64,000 bases of DNA from JABWAJ01 sp038323375 (GTDB lineage: Bacteria; Bacteroidota; Bacteroidia; Chitinophagales; Saprospiraceae): assembly GCA_038323375.1 (NCBI GenBank), contig JBBQGV010000004.1:56388-120387 (forward strand). Reading direction: 5' to 3'. The notes under the pieces are model-generated. The model searched no databases, was not told the DNA's origin, and saw nothing but the letters and a program-made list of their open reading frames with translations. This document shows positions 51,101-59,535 of the stretch, one piece after another. Position numbers and translations under genes: made by a program. Position 1 is the first letter of the stretch, and each line of letters starts with the position of its first letter.

Positions 51101-52222
51101 ATGAAGAATCCCTTGTCTTATTTCGCTGTGGCGCTGCTCAGTTCTTTGATGTCGTTTTTTATCTTCCAGGCGCTTTTCAGTCAGGACGCCGTGTTGTCGT
51201 CATCGCAGGAGTATGCAGCAGCCCAGTTGGTGAACGAACCTGCGCCTGTACGCGTCAACACGAGTCCCGCCAGGACTTACCCCGACAACAGTGTGGATTT
51301 TAGGGTGGTCTCAAAATCGGTGACGCCTTCGGTTGTAAACGTGACGGCACTCAACAGCGCCGGGTATCGCGCTTCGTCCGGATCAGGGGTGGTACTTTCA
51401 TCGGATGGGTACATTGTGACCAATCACCATGTCATTGAAAACAGCGCGAAGGTGGAAATCACCTTGTCAGACAAGCGTGAATTGATCGCCAAAGTCGTTG
51501 GCATTGATTTAAATACCGACCTTGCTTTACTCAAAATTGAAACCCGCAACCTTATCCCGGCGCAATATGGCAACTCCGACCAGGTGGAAGTAGGGGAGTG
51601 GGTGCTCGCGGTGGGCAATCCGTTTAACCTGACTTCGACGGTCACAGCAGGCATTGTCAGCGCGAAAGCGAGGAACATCAATATTCTGGGGAATGCCTAC
51701 GCCATTGAGTCGTTCATTCAGACCGACGCGGTGGTCAATCCCGGCAACAGCGGCGGGGCATTGGTCAACACCCGTGGCGAACTGATTGGCATCAATACTG
51801 CCATCATTACGGAACGCGGGGGCTACGAAGGCTATTCTTTTGCCATTCCCGCCAATTTAGTCAAAAAAGTTGTTGAAGATATTCGCCAGTTTGGCGCGGT
51901 ACGCCGTGCTGTTCTTGGCGTTCAAATCCAGGAAGTGGATGGCGTGATGGCCAACCGGCTCGGATTGCCGTCAGCAACCGGCGCTTACATCTCCAGGGTA
52001 TATCCTTCCAGCAGTGCAGAAAGTGCAGGTCTTTTATTTGGAGATGTCATTACAACCATCAATGATGTTGCCGTATCTTCCATGCCTGAACTCCAGGAGC
52101 AAGTCGGACGTTACCGCCCTGGCGACATCATCAGTTTAGAGTACTACCGCTCCGGGAAAAAATACCGCCGGGATAATGTCAAGTTGAAGGCCATTGAGCA
52201 GTCTTCCGCAATGACAGATTAG
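51101..52222 (+). CDS. HtrA/DegP-type periplasmic serine protease with one PDZ domain
   Basis: A 373-residue envelope protease/chaperone. An N-terminal hydrophobic segment (residues 5-26) anchors or exports it; the trypsin-like domain has the triad His110 (TNHHVIEN), Asp140 (NTDLALLKI) and Ser217 (NPGNSGGALV); one PDZ domain (about 275-360) includes GLPSATGAYISRVYPSSSAE and GDVITTIND. One PDZ domain instead of two makes it DegS/HhoA-like. It degrades misfolded envelope proteins. Its TAG stop (52220-52222) is the first three bases of repeat element C. Confidence 0.92.
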   Translation: MKNPLSYFAVALLSSLMSFFIFQALFSQDAVLSSSQEYAAAQLVNEPAPVRVNTSPARTYPDNSVDFRVVSKSVTPSVVNVTALNSAGYRASSGSGVVLSSDGYIVTNHHVIENSAKVEITLSDKRELIAKVVGIDLNTDLALLKIETRNLIPAQYGNSDQVEVGEWVLAVGNPFNLTSTVTAGIVSAKARNINILGNAYAIESFIQTDAVVNPGNSGGALVNTRGELIGINTAIITERGGYEGYSFAIPANLVKKVVEDIRQFGAVRRAVLGVQIQEVDGVMANRLGLPSATGAYISRVYPSSSAESAGLLFGDVITTINDVAVSSMPELQEQVGRYRPGDIISLEYYRSGKKYRRDNVKLKAIEQSSAMTD

Positions 52223-52303
52223 TGCCTGTTTTTATAGTCCGAATAGCTGCGGCCATTTCGACTGCGCTCAATAACCGCAGCTATTCGGACTATAAAGAAC
52301 AGA
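52220..52303. repeat. Family 1 palindromic element, copy C
   Basis: Begins TAGTGCCTGTTTT and carries perfect 21-bp arms: TTATAGTCCGAATAGCTGCG plus G (52232-52252) and its complement (52275-52295), around a loop CCATTTCGACTGCGCTCAATA. The right end is AAGAACAGAT. It provides the stop codon of htrA (plus strand) and, read leftward, the TAG that ends the next gene (52290-52292). Confidence 0.85.
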
Positions 52304-52841
52304 TCCGGATGAGGTAATTGTTGAGTGCTTTGTAGTTTTGTTCGTAAATGTACGTCACTGTAATAGTATCATTGAAATCTTTCAGATCCTGAAAATCAAC
52401 CATACGCGCTGTGGATAAGTCATCTTTCCAGTGCTGTTCATCTTCCATGAGATCGAACAGCAATTCGAATAGGGATTGTTTGGTGTTGAGGAAGTTCGTA
52501 TCAATGCTGCCTGTCGTCGTGTCCAATGCCGTCGTATAGCCATTTTCCAAGGTAAGGAGGGGGTCTATCCGCAACCCCACATCTTCATGGATTTTGTCTA
52601 TGTCTTTCTGTTCACCTGAATCCGCCATCATGGCCTGCCTCAATCCGGGCAGGCTGTAAGACAAAGCGCCGGCAGAAGTTGTGGTCGCATTGGTATTGTA
52701 AAAACTCAATGCATTCATGTTTCCCAGCAGGGCGGGGTTGTCCCGCAAGGTCAACATCAGGGTGTACTCCATTTCCCAGTCGTCCAAAGAAGTTTCTGTA
52801 TAATCGCCAACGTTGCCCGTGGCGGTTTTTGCCTGTTTCAA
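52290..52841 (-). CDS. Hypothetical protein, apparently cut at both ends
   Basis: The frame reads 183 residues with normal composition (GDYTETSLDDWEMEYTLMLT ... NYKALNNYLIRICSL). There is no ATG at the left: the only starts are TTG/CTG just after an in-frame TAA. The C-terminal ICSL and the stop are encoded by element C, so the original C terminus may be lost. The stretch NALSFYNTNATTTSAGALSY is Thr/Ala rich; no family is recognised. It could be a fragment of a larger envelope protein. Confidence 0.5.
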   Translation of the reverse strand: MKQAKTATGNVGDYTETSLDDWEMEYTLMLTLRDNPALLGNMNALSFYNTNATTTSAGALSYSLPGLRQAMMADSGEQKDIDKIHEDVGLRIDPLLTLENGYTTALDTTTGSIDTNFLNTKQSLFELLFDLMEDEQHWKDDLSTARMVDFQDLKDFNDTITVTYIYEQNYKALNNYLIRICSL

Positions 52842-52953
52842 AGCAGGCAGTTACAAGTGGTAGGTATACTTAAAGTATTCAATTTACAACTTTCTGACGA
52901 GGAGAAAGAATTTGTTTAAGCAAAAGTCAGGATGCTGACCATAAAGAGAGACG

Positions 52954-54165
52954 TTAAACAGGCAACCCGGCCTTATATAAAACGGAATTTGCTTCTCCAG
53001 TAAGATCATAACGCAGCCCTTCCGGCACGAGGAAACAATCGCCTCTGCGGAAGGGCTGTTGTTTATTGACCAAAACCGAACCTTCCAGTACAATCAGAAT
53101 ATGTGGGCCGCAAGTGCTTTCTGAGGTATGCAACTGGTCTTTTTCCAACCGGACGCAACTCAATTCGAAATCAGGCGCCGGGGTGGGGTAGATGATTTCC
53201 GTTTCTGAGCGGCTTATGCCGGGGATGGCCACGGGGGTAACCGGATCGAAGTGCAGGTGTTGCAGCAGAAGTGGGACATCAATGTGTTTGGTCGTAAGAC
53301 CCCCGCGGAAAACATTGTCCGAATTGGCCATAAGTTCCACATTCACGCCTTCCAGATAGGCATGCGGAATGCCTGCACCCTGATAAATGCCTTCGCCGGG
53401 TCGCAAATTCACTAAATTGAACAGGTAAATGGAAAAAATTCCCCGGTCGAAGCGCCCTTTAGCCGGGCGGAAAGATTCGATGGCCCGCCATGCCCAAAAA
53501 TCCGGGTGCTGTTTGTCTTCCGGCGTTTTGGCACCAAGCCTTTCCGCTAAAGGCGTCAGCAGCGCATCTACTTCTTCCTGCGGCATTTCCATGAGATGGC
53601 GATAGACGACTTTGATGCCCGATGATTTCCAGGTTTCGTGTAAAAAGGTGAGTTCGGGCACAGAAGACTTGAGGAGCTGATCCGTTTCTTCGTCGCTTCT
53701 AAAGCCGTGGAGCAGCCAGAAATCACTCAGCGCTACCATGACCTCCGGCTTGTGGTTGTCGTCTTTGAAATTTCGGATGGGCGCGTTTATTGGAATACCT
53801 GCTTCATTTTCCTCCCGGAACCCTTCCACCGCCGCTGGTTTATCCGGATGAACCTGAATGGAAAGCATCGAACGGACGTCCAATATTTTTAAGAGATAGG
53901 GAAGTCTGGTGCCAAAGGCAGCCGCCATTTTTCCTCCCAGCCAATCGGGTGCCGCTTTGAACAAGTCGTTGAGCGCAATTTCTCCTTCGGGCAAAAAGGC
54001 GGTTGCCGGGGCACCGGGATGGTCGCCCATCCACAATTCGGCAAAAGGCTGGTCATCGCTGTTTTTTACGCCGGTCAATTGGGGAATATAGGTTTTTCCA
54101 CCCCAATCGTAGTGTTGAACAGCACCTGAAAGTTTTACGAGCTGGGGTTTTGATGATATCGTCAT
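52954..54165 (-). CDS. manA: Mannose-6-phosphate isomerase, class I
   Basis: A 403-residue zinc cupin enzyme interconverting fructose-6-phosphate and mannose-6-phosphate, the entry to GDP-mannose. Zinc ligands are in SIQVHPDK (about 102-109, Gln/His) and DDNHKPEVMVAL (His/Glu, about 135-146); the active-site Arg/His region GIYQGAGIPHAYLEG and NVFRGGLTTKH are also intact. Length matches E. coli ManA (391). It links to the polyprenol-phosphate mannosyltransferase-type gene at the left of the window only by pathway. A family 3 element lies 24 bases upstream of the start. Confidence 0.93.
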   Translation of the reverse strand: MTISSKPQLVKLSGAVQHYDWGGKTYIPQLTGVKNSDDQPFAELWMGDHPGAPATAFLPEGEIALNDLFKAAPDWLGGKMAAAFGTRLPYLLKILDVRSMLSIQVHPDKPAAVEGFREENEAGIPINAPIRNFKDDNHKPEVMVALSDFWLLHGFRSDEETDQLLKSSVPELTFLHETWKSSGIKVVYRHLMEMPQEEVDALLTPLAERLGAKTPEDKQHPDFWAWRAIESFRPAKGRFDRGIFSIYLFNLVNLRPGEGIYQGAGIPHAYLEGVNVELMANSDNVFRGGLTTKHIDVPLLLQHLHFDPVTPVAIPGISRSETEIIYPTPAPDFELSCVRLEKDQLHTSESTCGPHILIVLEGSVLVNKQQPFRRGDCFLVPEGLRYDLTGEANSVLYKAGLPV

Positions 54166-54189
54166 GGATTGAATTTTTGCCCGCGTCCA

Positions 54190-54349
54190 GAGCTTGGTCG
54201 GGATTTCATGATCGAGCGAGGGTGAGGAAATTTTGTTTTAGATAAGGCAAATTTTGAAAACATAGCCGGCAACTATGTTGAAAAAATTTAACGAAGTATA
54301 AAATAAAATTTGCCAGCCGTAGCCGATTGATGAATTCCCGAACAAGCTC
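54190..54349 (+). repeat. Family 3 160-bp element, copy 2
   Basis: Begins GAGCTTGGTCGGGATTTCAT and ends ATGAATTCCCGAACAAGCTC, terminal inverted repeats of about 20 bp. The interior has TTTTGTTTTAGATAAGGC, ACATAGCCGGCAACTATGT and GTATAAAATAAAATTTGCC. Length and order equal copy 1 (28408-28567) in the opposite orientation. It separates manA from the RNA candidate. Confidence 0.85.
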
Positions 54350-54699
54350 TAAATGGCCGCAAGCGGATTATTTCATAGTTGTGTGCTGCAAATCATGTAT
54401 TTACAATAACTGGCAAAGCCCATTTTTAATTGCGGCGCGAATATCTGCCTTTTTAGTTTTGTATGCACCAGATCAATGTTTGTAATTTTTTTTGTCTGCG
54501 TATGTGACTTCCGATTTTTTGATCGTCTTTAAGTTGATTTCAGCCGACAGGCGAAATTTTTAACAAACACTATGAATCATCACTACACGTTTTGTTCCGC
54601 TCTTTAAACCAATATGGAAACCTGAAAACCCAAATTTATTTTTTCATCCTTATGGTTAGATTTTCATCCTTATGATTAGAAATGCAGGAACCACTGCTA
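54350..54699. other. AT-rich gene-free stretch with a 20-bp tandem repeat
   Basis: No ORF with protein-like composition. It holds the tandem repeat at 54641-54680 and low-complexity AT-rich sequence. It probably contains the promoter of the RNA candidate, but no clear TAnnTTTG box is seen. Confidence 0.45.
54641..54680. repeat. Tandem 20-bp repeat TTTTCATCCTTATGGTTAGA
   Basis: Two adjacent units differ at one base (GGTTAGA versus GATTAGA). They lie 20-60 bases upstream of the structured RNA candidate and could be a regulator-binding pair. Confidence 0.8.
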
Positions 54700-54909
54700 A
54701 AAGGTTAGCCCCAAAAATCAAACCAGCCTAAAACCGATTGGCCTTATCCTGTCGTATACTAAGAAACGATCACGCTCAGTGGGTCTGATCGCCTTAGACT
54801 GGTTTGGTTAATACCTGCGCAAAGCAGGAATAAGATTTTAAGTAAGGGGGAATGGTTGTCAGGTCAACTCCGGAGTCATCTCTGGACACCTGGCAACTTT
54901 TTTTGTTTT
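54700..54909 (+). ncRNA. Candidate structured non-coding RNA upstream of ruvX
   Basis: About 200 bases without an ORF show several potential helices: AAACCAG-CTAA pairing with TTAG-CTGGTTT around the first 90 bases, an inner CGATCA / TGATCG hairpin, a CTTATCCTG / CAGGAATAAG helix competing with CCTGC / GCAGG, and a long terminal hairpin with a T run. Size and long-hairpin character would fit a 6S-like RNA, but I see no feature that proves it. SRP RNA, tmRNA and RNase P signatures are absent. The 5' end is a guess. Confidence 0.4.
54855..54909 (+). terminator. Intrinsic terminator of the RNA candidate
   Basis: GTTGTCAGGT / ACCTGGCAAC (10 pairs with one G-T), then an inner TCCGGAG / CTCTGGA stem with loop TCAT, followed by seven T and TTTTA. 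It ends about 33 bases before the ruvX start. Confidence 0.82.
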
Positions 54910-54936
54910 ACACAACTGCTCATTTCCCTATCTTTG
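54902..54936 (+). promoter_or_regulatory. Possible promoter of ruvX giving a nearly leaderless message
   Basis: TTTG (54902-54905) and TATCTTTG (54929-54936) are separated by 23 bases. With the start at 54942, transcription would begin close to the start codon. Confidence 0.35.
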
Positions 54937-54941
54937 CCGCC

Positions 54942-55364
54942 ATGCCGAGAATAATGGCCATAGATTACGGAACCAAACGCACGGGGTTGGCGGTTAGCGA
55001 CCCTTTCAAGATCATTGCAAGTGGCTTGGATACGGTGCCTACCGGCGAAATTTTTGACTATTTGACCCGCTACCTGAATAAGGAAGAAGTGGACACTTTT
55101 GTAGTGGGCGAGCCTTTGTATCCTGACGGGAATCCAGCTCAGATTGCGCACCTCGTTGTAGGTTTTGTGCGCAACCTGAAAAAACTTTTTCCACATATTC
55201 CAGTTGTCATGCAGGATGAGCGCTACACTTCGGTGGAAGCCAAACAGGTTATTCTTCTGAGTGGAGTATCCCAAAAGAAGCGCCGCGATAAAAGTTTAGT
55301 GGACAAAGTGAGCGCTGTGTTGATTTTGCAGGAGTATATGGAGCGAACCCAATACCGTACTTGA
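54942..55364 (+). CDS. ruvX: RuvX/YqgF-family Holliday-junction-resolvase-like nuclease
   Basis: A 140-residue RNase H-like protein with the family N terminus IMAIDYGTKRTGLAVSD (catalytic Asp), VVGEPLYPDGNP and the distal DERYTSVEAK and KSLVDKVSAVLILQEYM carrying the second and third acidic residues. YqgF proteins process the 5' end of pre-16S rRNA and resemble Holliday junction resolvases. The frame opens at 54852, but the extension lies in the RNA candidate; ATG 54942 (or 54954) is the real start. Followed 44 bases later by def. Confidence 0.92.
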   Translation: MPRIMAIDYGTKRTGLAVSDPFKIIASGLDTVPTGEIFDYLTRYLNKEEVDTFVVGEPLYPDGNPAQIAHLVVGFVRNLKKLFPHIPVVMQDERYTSVEAKQVILLSGVSQKKRRDKSLVDKVSAVLILQEYMERTQYRT

Positions 55365-55408
55365 AACTGTCTTAATTCTAATATCTGACATCTAACGTCT
55401 AAGTAAGC

Positions 55409-55969
55409 ATGATTTTGCCAATTTACGCCTATGGCCAGCCCGTATTGAAGAAGGTAGCCGAAGACATTACCGCCGATTATCCCGATTTGCAGCAGTTGAT
55501 CGCCAACATGTGGGAAACCATGTACCACGCGCACGGGGTTGGTTTGGCAGCGCCTCAGATCGGTTCTTCTATCCGCCTTTTTGTGGTAGACAGCGTTCCG
55601 ATGATGGAGGAAGGCAGAGAAGCCGAAGGAATCAAGCGGGTATTCATCAACGCGCACAAAGTGGAGGAAACCGGGGCGCCCTGGTCGTATGAAGAAGGGT
55701 GCCTGAGCATTCCCGACATTCGGGGCGATGTAGACCGTCCACCGGTGTTGCGCCTGCGCTTTTTGGACGAAAACTTTGTCGAGCACGAAGAGGTTTTTTT
55801 CGGCCTCAATGCGCGTGTGATTCAGCACGAATATGACCACATTGACGGGGTCTTATTCGTGGAACGCCTCAAACCGCTGAAAAAGCGCTTGGTACAACGC
55901 CGATTGGAAAGTATCCGCAAAGGATATGCCGATGTAGAATACCGGATGAAGTTTTATTCGGTCAGGTAA
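55409..55969 (+). CDS. def: Peptide deformylase
   Basis: A 186-residue metalloenzyme removing the N-formyl group from new proteins. All three motifs are present: GVGLAAPQIG (43-52), EGCLS with metal ligand Cys98, and QHEYDH with His140, catalytic Glu141 and His144. Length is normal for type I PDF. It follows ruvX on the same strand and is convergent with the thioredoxin-like gene, three bases away. Confidence 0.96.
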   Translation: MILPIYAYGQPVLKKVAEDITADYPDLQQLIANMWETMYHAHGVGLAAPQIGSSIRLFVVDSVPMMEEGREAEGIKRVFINAHKVEETGAPWSYEEGCLSIPDIRGDVDRPPVLRLRFLDENFVEHEEVFFGLNARVIQHEYDHIDGVLFVERLKPLKKRLVQRRLESIRKGYADVEYRMKFYSVR

Positions 55970-55972
55970 CTC

Positions 55973-56533
55973 TCAGTCCTTCAACTTCGAATTCGTGTAA
56001 TTCTTCTGGTAAGCCGACCACGGCGTCTTTTTGTAAGCATCCGTAGCGAAATAAGATGCAATCTGTTCAAAATCAAATGGATTGCGAAAACCCGGAATGC
56101 TTTGGATGAGGCTCAGGTCTTCGTCTAAAAAAACAAGCGAGGGGAAACTCAGGCGTTCGCCAAGAAAAACAACGGCCAATTCATTATAACCGTGTTTGCC
56201 GCTGCGCACAAACTTGTAGACTTTGGCTTTATACGTCAGTTCGTCTTTTGTCTCTGCATCAAACTTCACGGCGTAGAAGTTTTCGTTGATGTAGCGGGCG
56301 ATGACCGGATCCTGAAAAGTCGCTTTGTCCATCCGCTCGCACCATTGACACCACTGGGTGTATACATCGAGCAGTACCTTGCGCTTTTGCTTCTGCGACA
56401 ATGCCACTGCTTCTTCCCAAGTCAGCCAGTTCACTTTCTCAGAATCTCCTGCCGATTTTGAAATTTCAGTCTGTGCAGACCCTATATGCTGAAGCGCCAA
56501 AAGGACGCCGACTGCCAAAAAACATTTTCTCAT
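55973..56533 (-). CDS. Exported thioredoxin-fold protein (CxxC)
   Basis: A 186-residue periplasmic protein: signal peptide (LAVGVLLALQHIGSAQ), then a thioredoxin-like domain starting NWLTWEEAVALSQKQKRKVL with the redox motif YTQWCQWCERMD, the cis-Pro segment FPSLVFLDEDL near residue 137 and a short C-terminal tail. The W-C-x-W-C form resembles DsbD-gamma/thioredoxin_7 proteins. It may reduce envelope disulfides. Convergent with def. Confidence 0.85.
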   Translation of the reverse strand: MRKCFLAVGVLLALQHIGSAQTEISKSAGDSEKVNWLTWEEAVALSQKQKRKVLLDVYTQWCQWCERMDKATFQDPVIARYINENFYAVKFDAETKDELTYKAKVYKFVRSGKHGYNELAVVFLGERLSFPSLVFLDEDLSLIQSIPGFRNPFDFEQIASYFATDAYKKTPWSAYQKNYTNSKLKD

Positions 56534-56719
56534 GTGTAGATTACTTTAATTTTCGAGGCAAAGGTAACGACAATGGAACAAAACGCGGGAATCCTTTATG
56601 GTGCGGCAAGTATACTTTAAACCAAATTTAACGATTGAGGCACTTTATGCCTGCTATTCAGTTAAAGAAAAAAACTTTTTTGAAGGCGTCTTGTTAACAA
56701 TTAGTCTAAAATTACACAC

Positions 56720-57274
56720 ATGATGATCGCTGTTTATGTTGATCAGGAAGTAATGGAGCAAATGATTACCAATTCAGGAGACGACCTCCTCTCGTTGTCC
56801 CGGCAACAAGGCGTTATGCTCGTTTTTTTACGCCATTTCGGGTGTACTTTTTGCCGGAAAGGCTTAGCCACGATTGCTGAAAAGCGTGCTGAGATTGAAG
56901 GCAAAGGGTTAAAAATTGTGTTTGTACACATGACGACCAATGAAATCGCCGATGACTATTTCGAACGTTACGAGATCGTGCAACCGACTTATATCAGCGA
57001 CCCCGAATGCCGGTTTTATGCCGCGTTTGGTTTGACAAAAGGTACCTTTACACAGTTGTTTGGCTTGCAAACCTGGATTCGGGGTTTTCAGGCAGGTCTT
57101 GTAGAAGGACACGGCCTTGGGCCAAAGCTGGGCGATGATTTTCAAATGCCGGGCGTTTTTATCCTCCAAAATGGTGAGGTGATTGAGTCGTTTGTGCATA
57201 AATTAGCATCTGATCAACCCGATTACGATGCTTTGATCCGGAATTGCTGTGCGCTTCCGGAGGCGTTAGGATAA
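56720..57274 (+). CDS. Peroxiredoxin-like AhpC/TSA-family protein (SelL-related)
   Basis: A 184-residue cytoplasmic thioredoxin-fold protein. The redox motif FGCTFCRKGL (Cys42, Cys45) follows the strand VMLVFLRH; YISDPECRFYAAFGL and the PGVFILQNGEVIESF strand are as in AhpC/TSA_2 and SelL-like proteins, where the second position may be Sec in other species. It probably reduces peroxides or disulfides with thioredoxin. It is 24 bases upstream of the VWA gene and may be co-transcribed with it. Confidence 0.8.
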   Translation: MMIAVYVDQEVMEQMITNSGDDLLSLSRQQGVMLVFLRHFGCTFCRKGLATIAEKRAEIEGKGLKIVFVHMTTNEIADDYFERYEIVQPTYISDPECRFYAAFGLTKGTFTQLFGLQTWIRGFQAGLVEGHGLGPKLGDDFQMPGVFILQNGEVIESFVHKLASDQPDYDALIRNCCALPEALG

Positions 57275-57298
57275 TGGGTGATCCATAAAACGAAGATT

Positions 57299-58396
57299 AT
57301 GATTGGCTGGCGATTCTCAGAATACATACCCGATGAAACGGGCGGCGCTTCTTTTGAAAAGTTGCTGAAACTGCTCCAGGAACTGTTGGTCTATACTTCC
57401 GGCGACATCCGCGAGGCCTTGTCCTGGCTTACGCAATTGGATCGTCAGTATAAACTCACGGACGACAACTACGGAATGGCTGATTTTATCCAGGATTTGA
57501 TTGACAAGGGCTATTTGCGCCAGGATGATCAGTCGGTTTCAGGCTTTCGGCTTACCTCAAAAATGGAAATCGGCATCCGCAGGAAAGCCCTGGAAGATAT
57601 TTTTGGCCAGCTAAAAAAGACCAAACGCGGCAACCACGACACACGACAAAGCGGACGCGGCGACGAATTTACTTCCGAAGTGCGGCCTTATGAATTTGGC
57701 GACCAGTTAGACAATCTGGCGATTTCGGAAACGCTGCGCAACGCGCAAATCAACCACGGAATCGAGGAGTTTAAATTAGATCAGGGCGACCTGGAAGTGT
57801 ACGAATCTTTCTATCAAAGCCAGATGAGCACCGTGCTCATGATTGACATTTCGCACTCCATGATTCTGTATGGAGAAGACCGCATCACACCTGCAAAAAA
57901 AGTGGCGATGGCCTTAGCCGAACTCATCACCACGCGCTATCCTAAAGACACGTTGGATATCATCGTTTTTGGCGACGATGCCTGGCAAATTGAGATCAAA
58001 GACCTGCCTTATCTGGAGGTTGGACCTTATCATACCAATACAGTAGCTGGCCTGGAGCTTTCCATGAACATCCTGCGCCGCCGAAAAAACCCGAACAAGC
58101 AGATCTTTATGATTACCGATGGCAAACCGACTTGTATCAAGCGGGGCAAAGAGTATTATAAAAATAGTTTTGGCTTAGATCGGAAAATCGTCAGCCGCAC
58201 GCTCAGTTTGGCCGCCAATTGCCGCAAACTGAATATTCCCATCACTACGTTTATGATCGCTCAAGATCCTTATTTAGTGAACTTTGTGGATCAGTTTACG
58301 CGCGCCAACGACGGGAAAGCTTTTTACAGCAGCCTTCAGGGGTTGGGCGAGTTCATTTTCCGGGACTATAAGAATAATAAAACGAGACGGCGGTAG
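57299..58396 (+). CDS. VWA-domain protein
   Basis: A 365-residue cytoplasmic protein. A helical N-terminal part (FEKLLKLLQELLVYTSGDIR) is followed by an Arg/Lys/Gly-rich linker (KKTKRGNHDTRQSGRGDEF) and a von Willebrand factor A domain whose metal site is DISHS (MIDAS DxSxS, about 183) with distal TNTVAGLELS (Thr) and MITDGKPT (Asp). In many bacteria such proteins pair with a MoxR or Mg-chelatase-like AAA+ ATPase, but none is adjacent. A GTG at 57278 would add seven residues; ATG 57299 is preferred. Confidence 0.85.
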   Translation: MIGWRFSEYIPDETGGASFEKLLKLLQELLVYTSGDIREALSWLTQLDRQYKLTDDNYGMADFIQDLIDKGYLRQDDQSVSGFRLTSKMEIGIRRKALEDIFGQLKKTKRGNHDTRQSGRGDEFTSEVRPYEFGDQLDNLAISETLRNAQINHGIEEFKLDQGDLEVYESFYQSQMSTVLMIDISHSMILYGEDRITPAKKVAMALAELITTRYPKDTLDIIVFGDDAWQIEIKDLPYLEVGPYHTNTVAGLELSMNILRRRKNPNKQIFMITDGKPTCIKRGKEYYKNSFGLDRKIVSRTLSLAANCRKLNIPITTFMIAQDPYLVNFVDQFTRANDGKAFYSSLQGLGEFIFRDYKNNKTRRR

Positions 58397-58415
58397 GGAG
58401 CGTTGACAGGGTTTA

Positions 58416-58505
58416 GTTGGCAGGGGATTTCAGTTTGAATGAAAATACGGGTTTCCAATAAAACCCGAAACAATCCTGCTAACTGAAAACCTGCCCACTT
58501 CCAAC
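58416..58505. repeat. Nested hairpin GTTGGCAGG...CGGGTTT
   Basis: Arms GTTGGCAGG / CCTGCC...CCAAC, TTTCAGTT / AACTGAAA and CGGGTTT / AAACCCG nest around a short loop between the VWA gene and the next ORF. No T run follows, so a role in termination is uncertain. Confidence 0.5.
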
Positions 58506-58590
58506 TGTATCTATGCCTGCCAGCTGAATGCTGCAAACTAAAAAATACAATTTTTGCGTTTAAGCTGCGTACCAAATACAAAATTCATCC

Positions 58591-59526
58591 ATGAAAAAAA
58601 TACTGGGTCTTTTCCTTCTGTTAACGGGTTTCAGTATTTTGCTGTCGGCTCAGTCCAAAACCAAACTCAGCGCGGAGACGCTCCAAAAACTCGACCAAAA
58701 GGAAGACACCCTGGCTTTGCTGGCCTACGCCATTGTGAATGATTCGTTACCGGAAAATCGCTTTGGTACCTGCCGCGTGTTTATCCCCAAGTTGGTGGAA
58801 GCGCTGAAAACCGAAAATTCTTTCCAGTATCCTTTTGATCGGGTAAAGGCCGTTTCCATCCAGTATGCGCCGGACAGTACTTTCCGGATTTTTACCTGGC
58901 AATTATACGTGGATACTTCTGATTACCGCTACTATGGCGCGATTCAAATGAACACGCCGGAGTTGAAGCTTTTTCCGTTGGTAGATCGCTCTTATAACCT
59001 GAAAGGTGATCTGGAACAGGCAGTTTTGACGCCCGAAGAGTGGTATGGCGCTTTGTATTACAACATTCGGGAGGTAAAAAGCTCCAAAGGCAAATATTAC
59101 CTGCTTTTCGGCTACGACGGGTTTAGTTTTTTTCATAAACGAAAGTTGATAGACGTCCTCACGTTCCAGCCGGATGGCAAGCCTCAGTTTGGCGCACCGG
59201 TTTTTGTCCACGAAAAAAAAGGACAACCAACCACGACCAAAAATCGGGTCATGTTGCAGTTTTCATCAGAAAGCAGCGTTAAATTGAGCTATGAAGAAAC
59301 GATGGAAATGATCGTTTTTGACCACCTCATTTCCATGGGCGGCGCTTATGGCCAGGGCGAATCCAATTTTCCGGACGGATCTTATGAAGCCTACGAATTG
59401 AAAGGAGGTCTCTGGAAACACAAAGAAATGCTGCCGGTTACGCCAATGGATCAGGCGCCGAGGCCGTCCCCCGTGCTCGATACCCGCAAAAAAGACATCC
59501 TGGGGAAAGAGGATGTGAAACAGTAG
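58591..59526 (+). CDS. Exported hypothetical protein
   Basis: A 311-residue exported protein with signal peptide (KILGLFLLLTGFSILLSAQ). The mature part is beta-rich, with IQYAPDSTFRIFTWQLYVDT, GKYYLLFGYDGFSFFHKRKL (each seen in the central region) and a Pro-rich end (MDQAPRPSPVLDTRK). Similar proteins are found across Bacteroidota, but I know no function or family name. It is followed after nine bases by the esterase gene, so they likely form a unit. Confidence 0.65.
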   Translation: MKKILGLFLLLTGFSILLSAQSKTKLSAETLQKLDQKEDTLALLAYAIVNDSLPENRFGTCRVFIPKLVEALKTENSFQYPFDRVKAVSIQYAPDSTFRIFTWQLYVDTSDYRYYGAIQMNTPELKLFPLVDRSYNLKGDLEQAVLTPEEWYGALYYNIREVKSSKGKYYLLFGYDGFSFFHKRKLIDVLTFQPDGKPQFGAPVFVHEKKGQPTTTKNRVMLQFSSESSVKLSYEETMEMIVFDHLISMGGAYGQGESNFPDGSYEAYELKGGLWKHKEMLPVTPMDQAPRPSPVLDTRKKDILGKEDVKQ

Positions 59527-59535
59527 AAAGACGAC

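Noticed and set aside
54855..54897. SRP RNA (CAGGTCA...CCGGAG resemblance)
   Set aside because: The conserved apical GGAAG tetraloop region and asymmetric loop of SRP RNA are absent; the sequence is a terminator hairpin.
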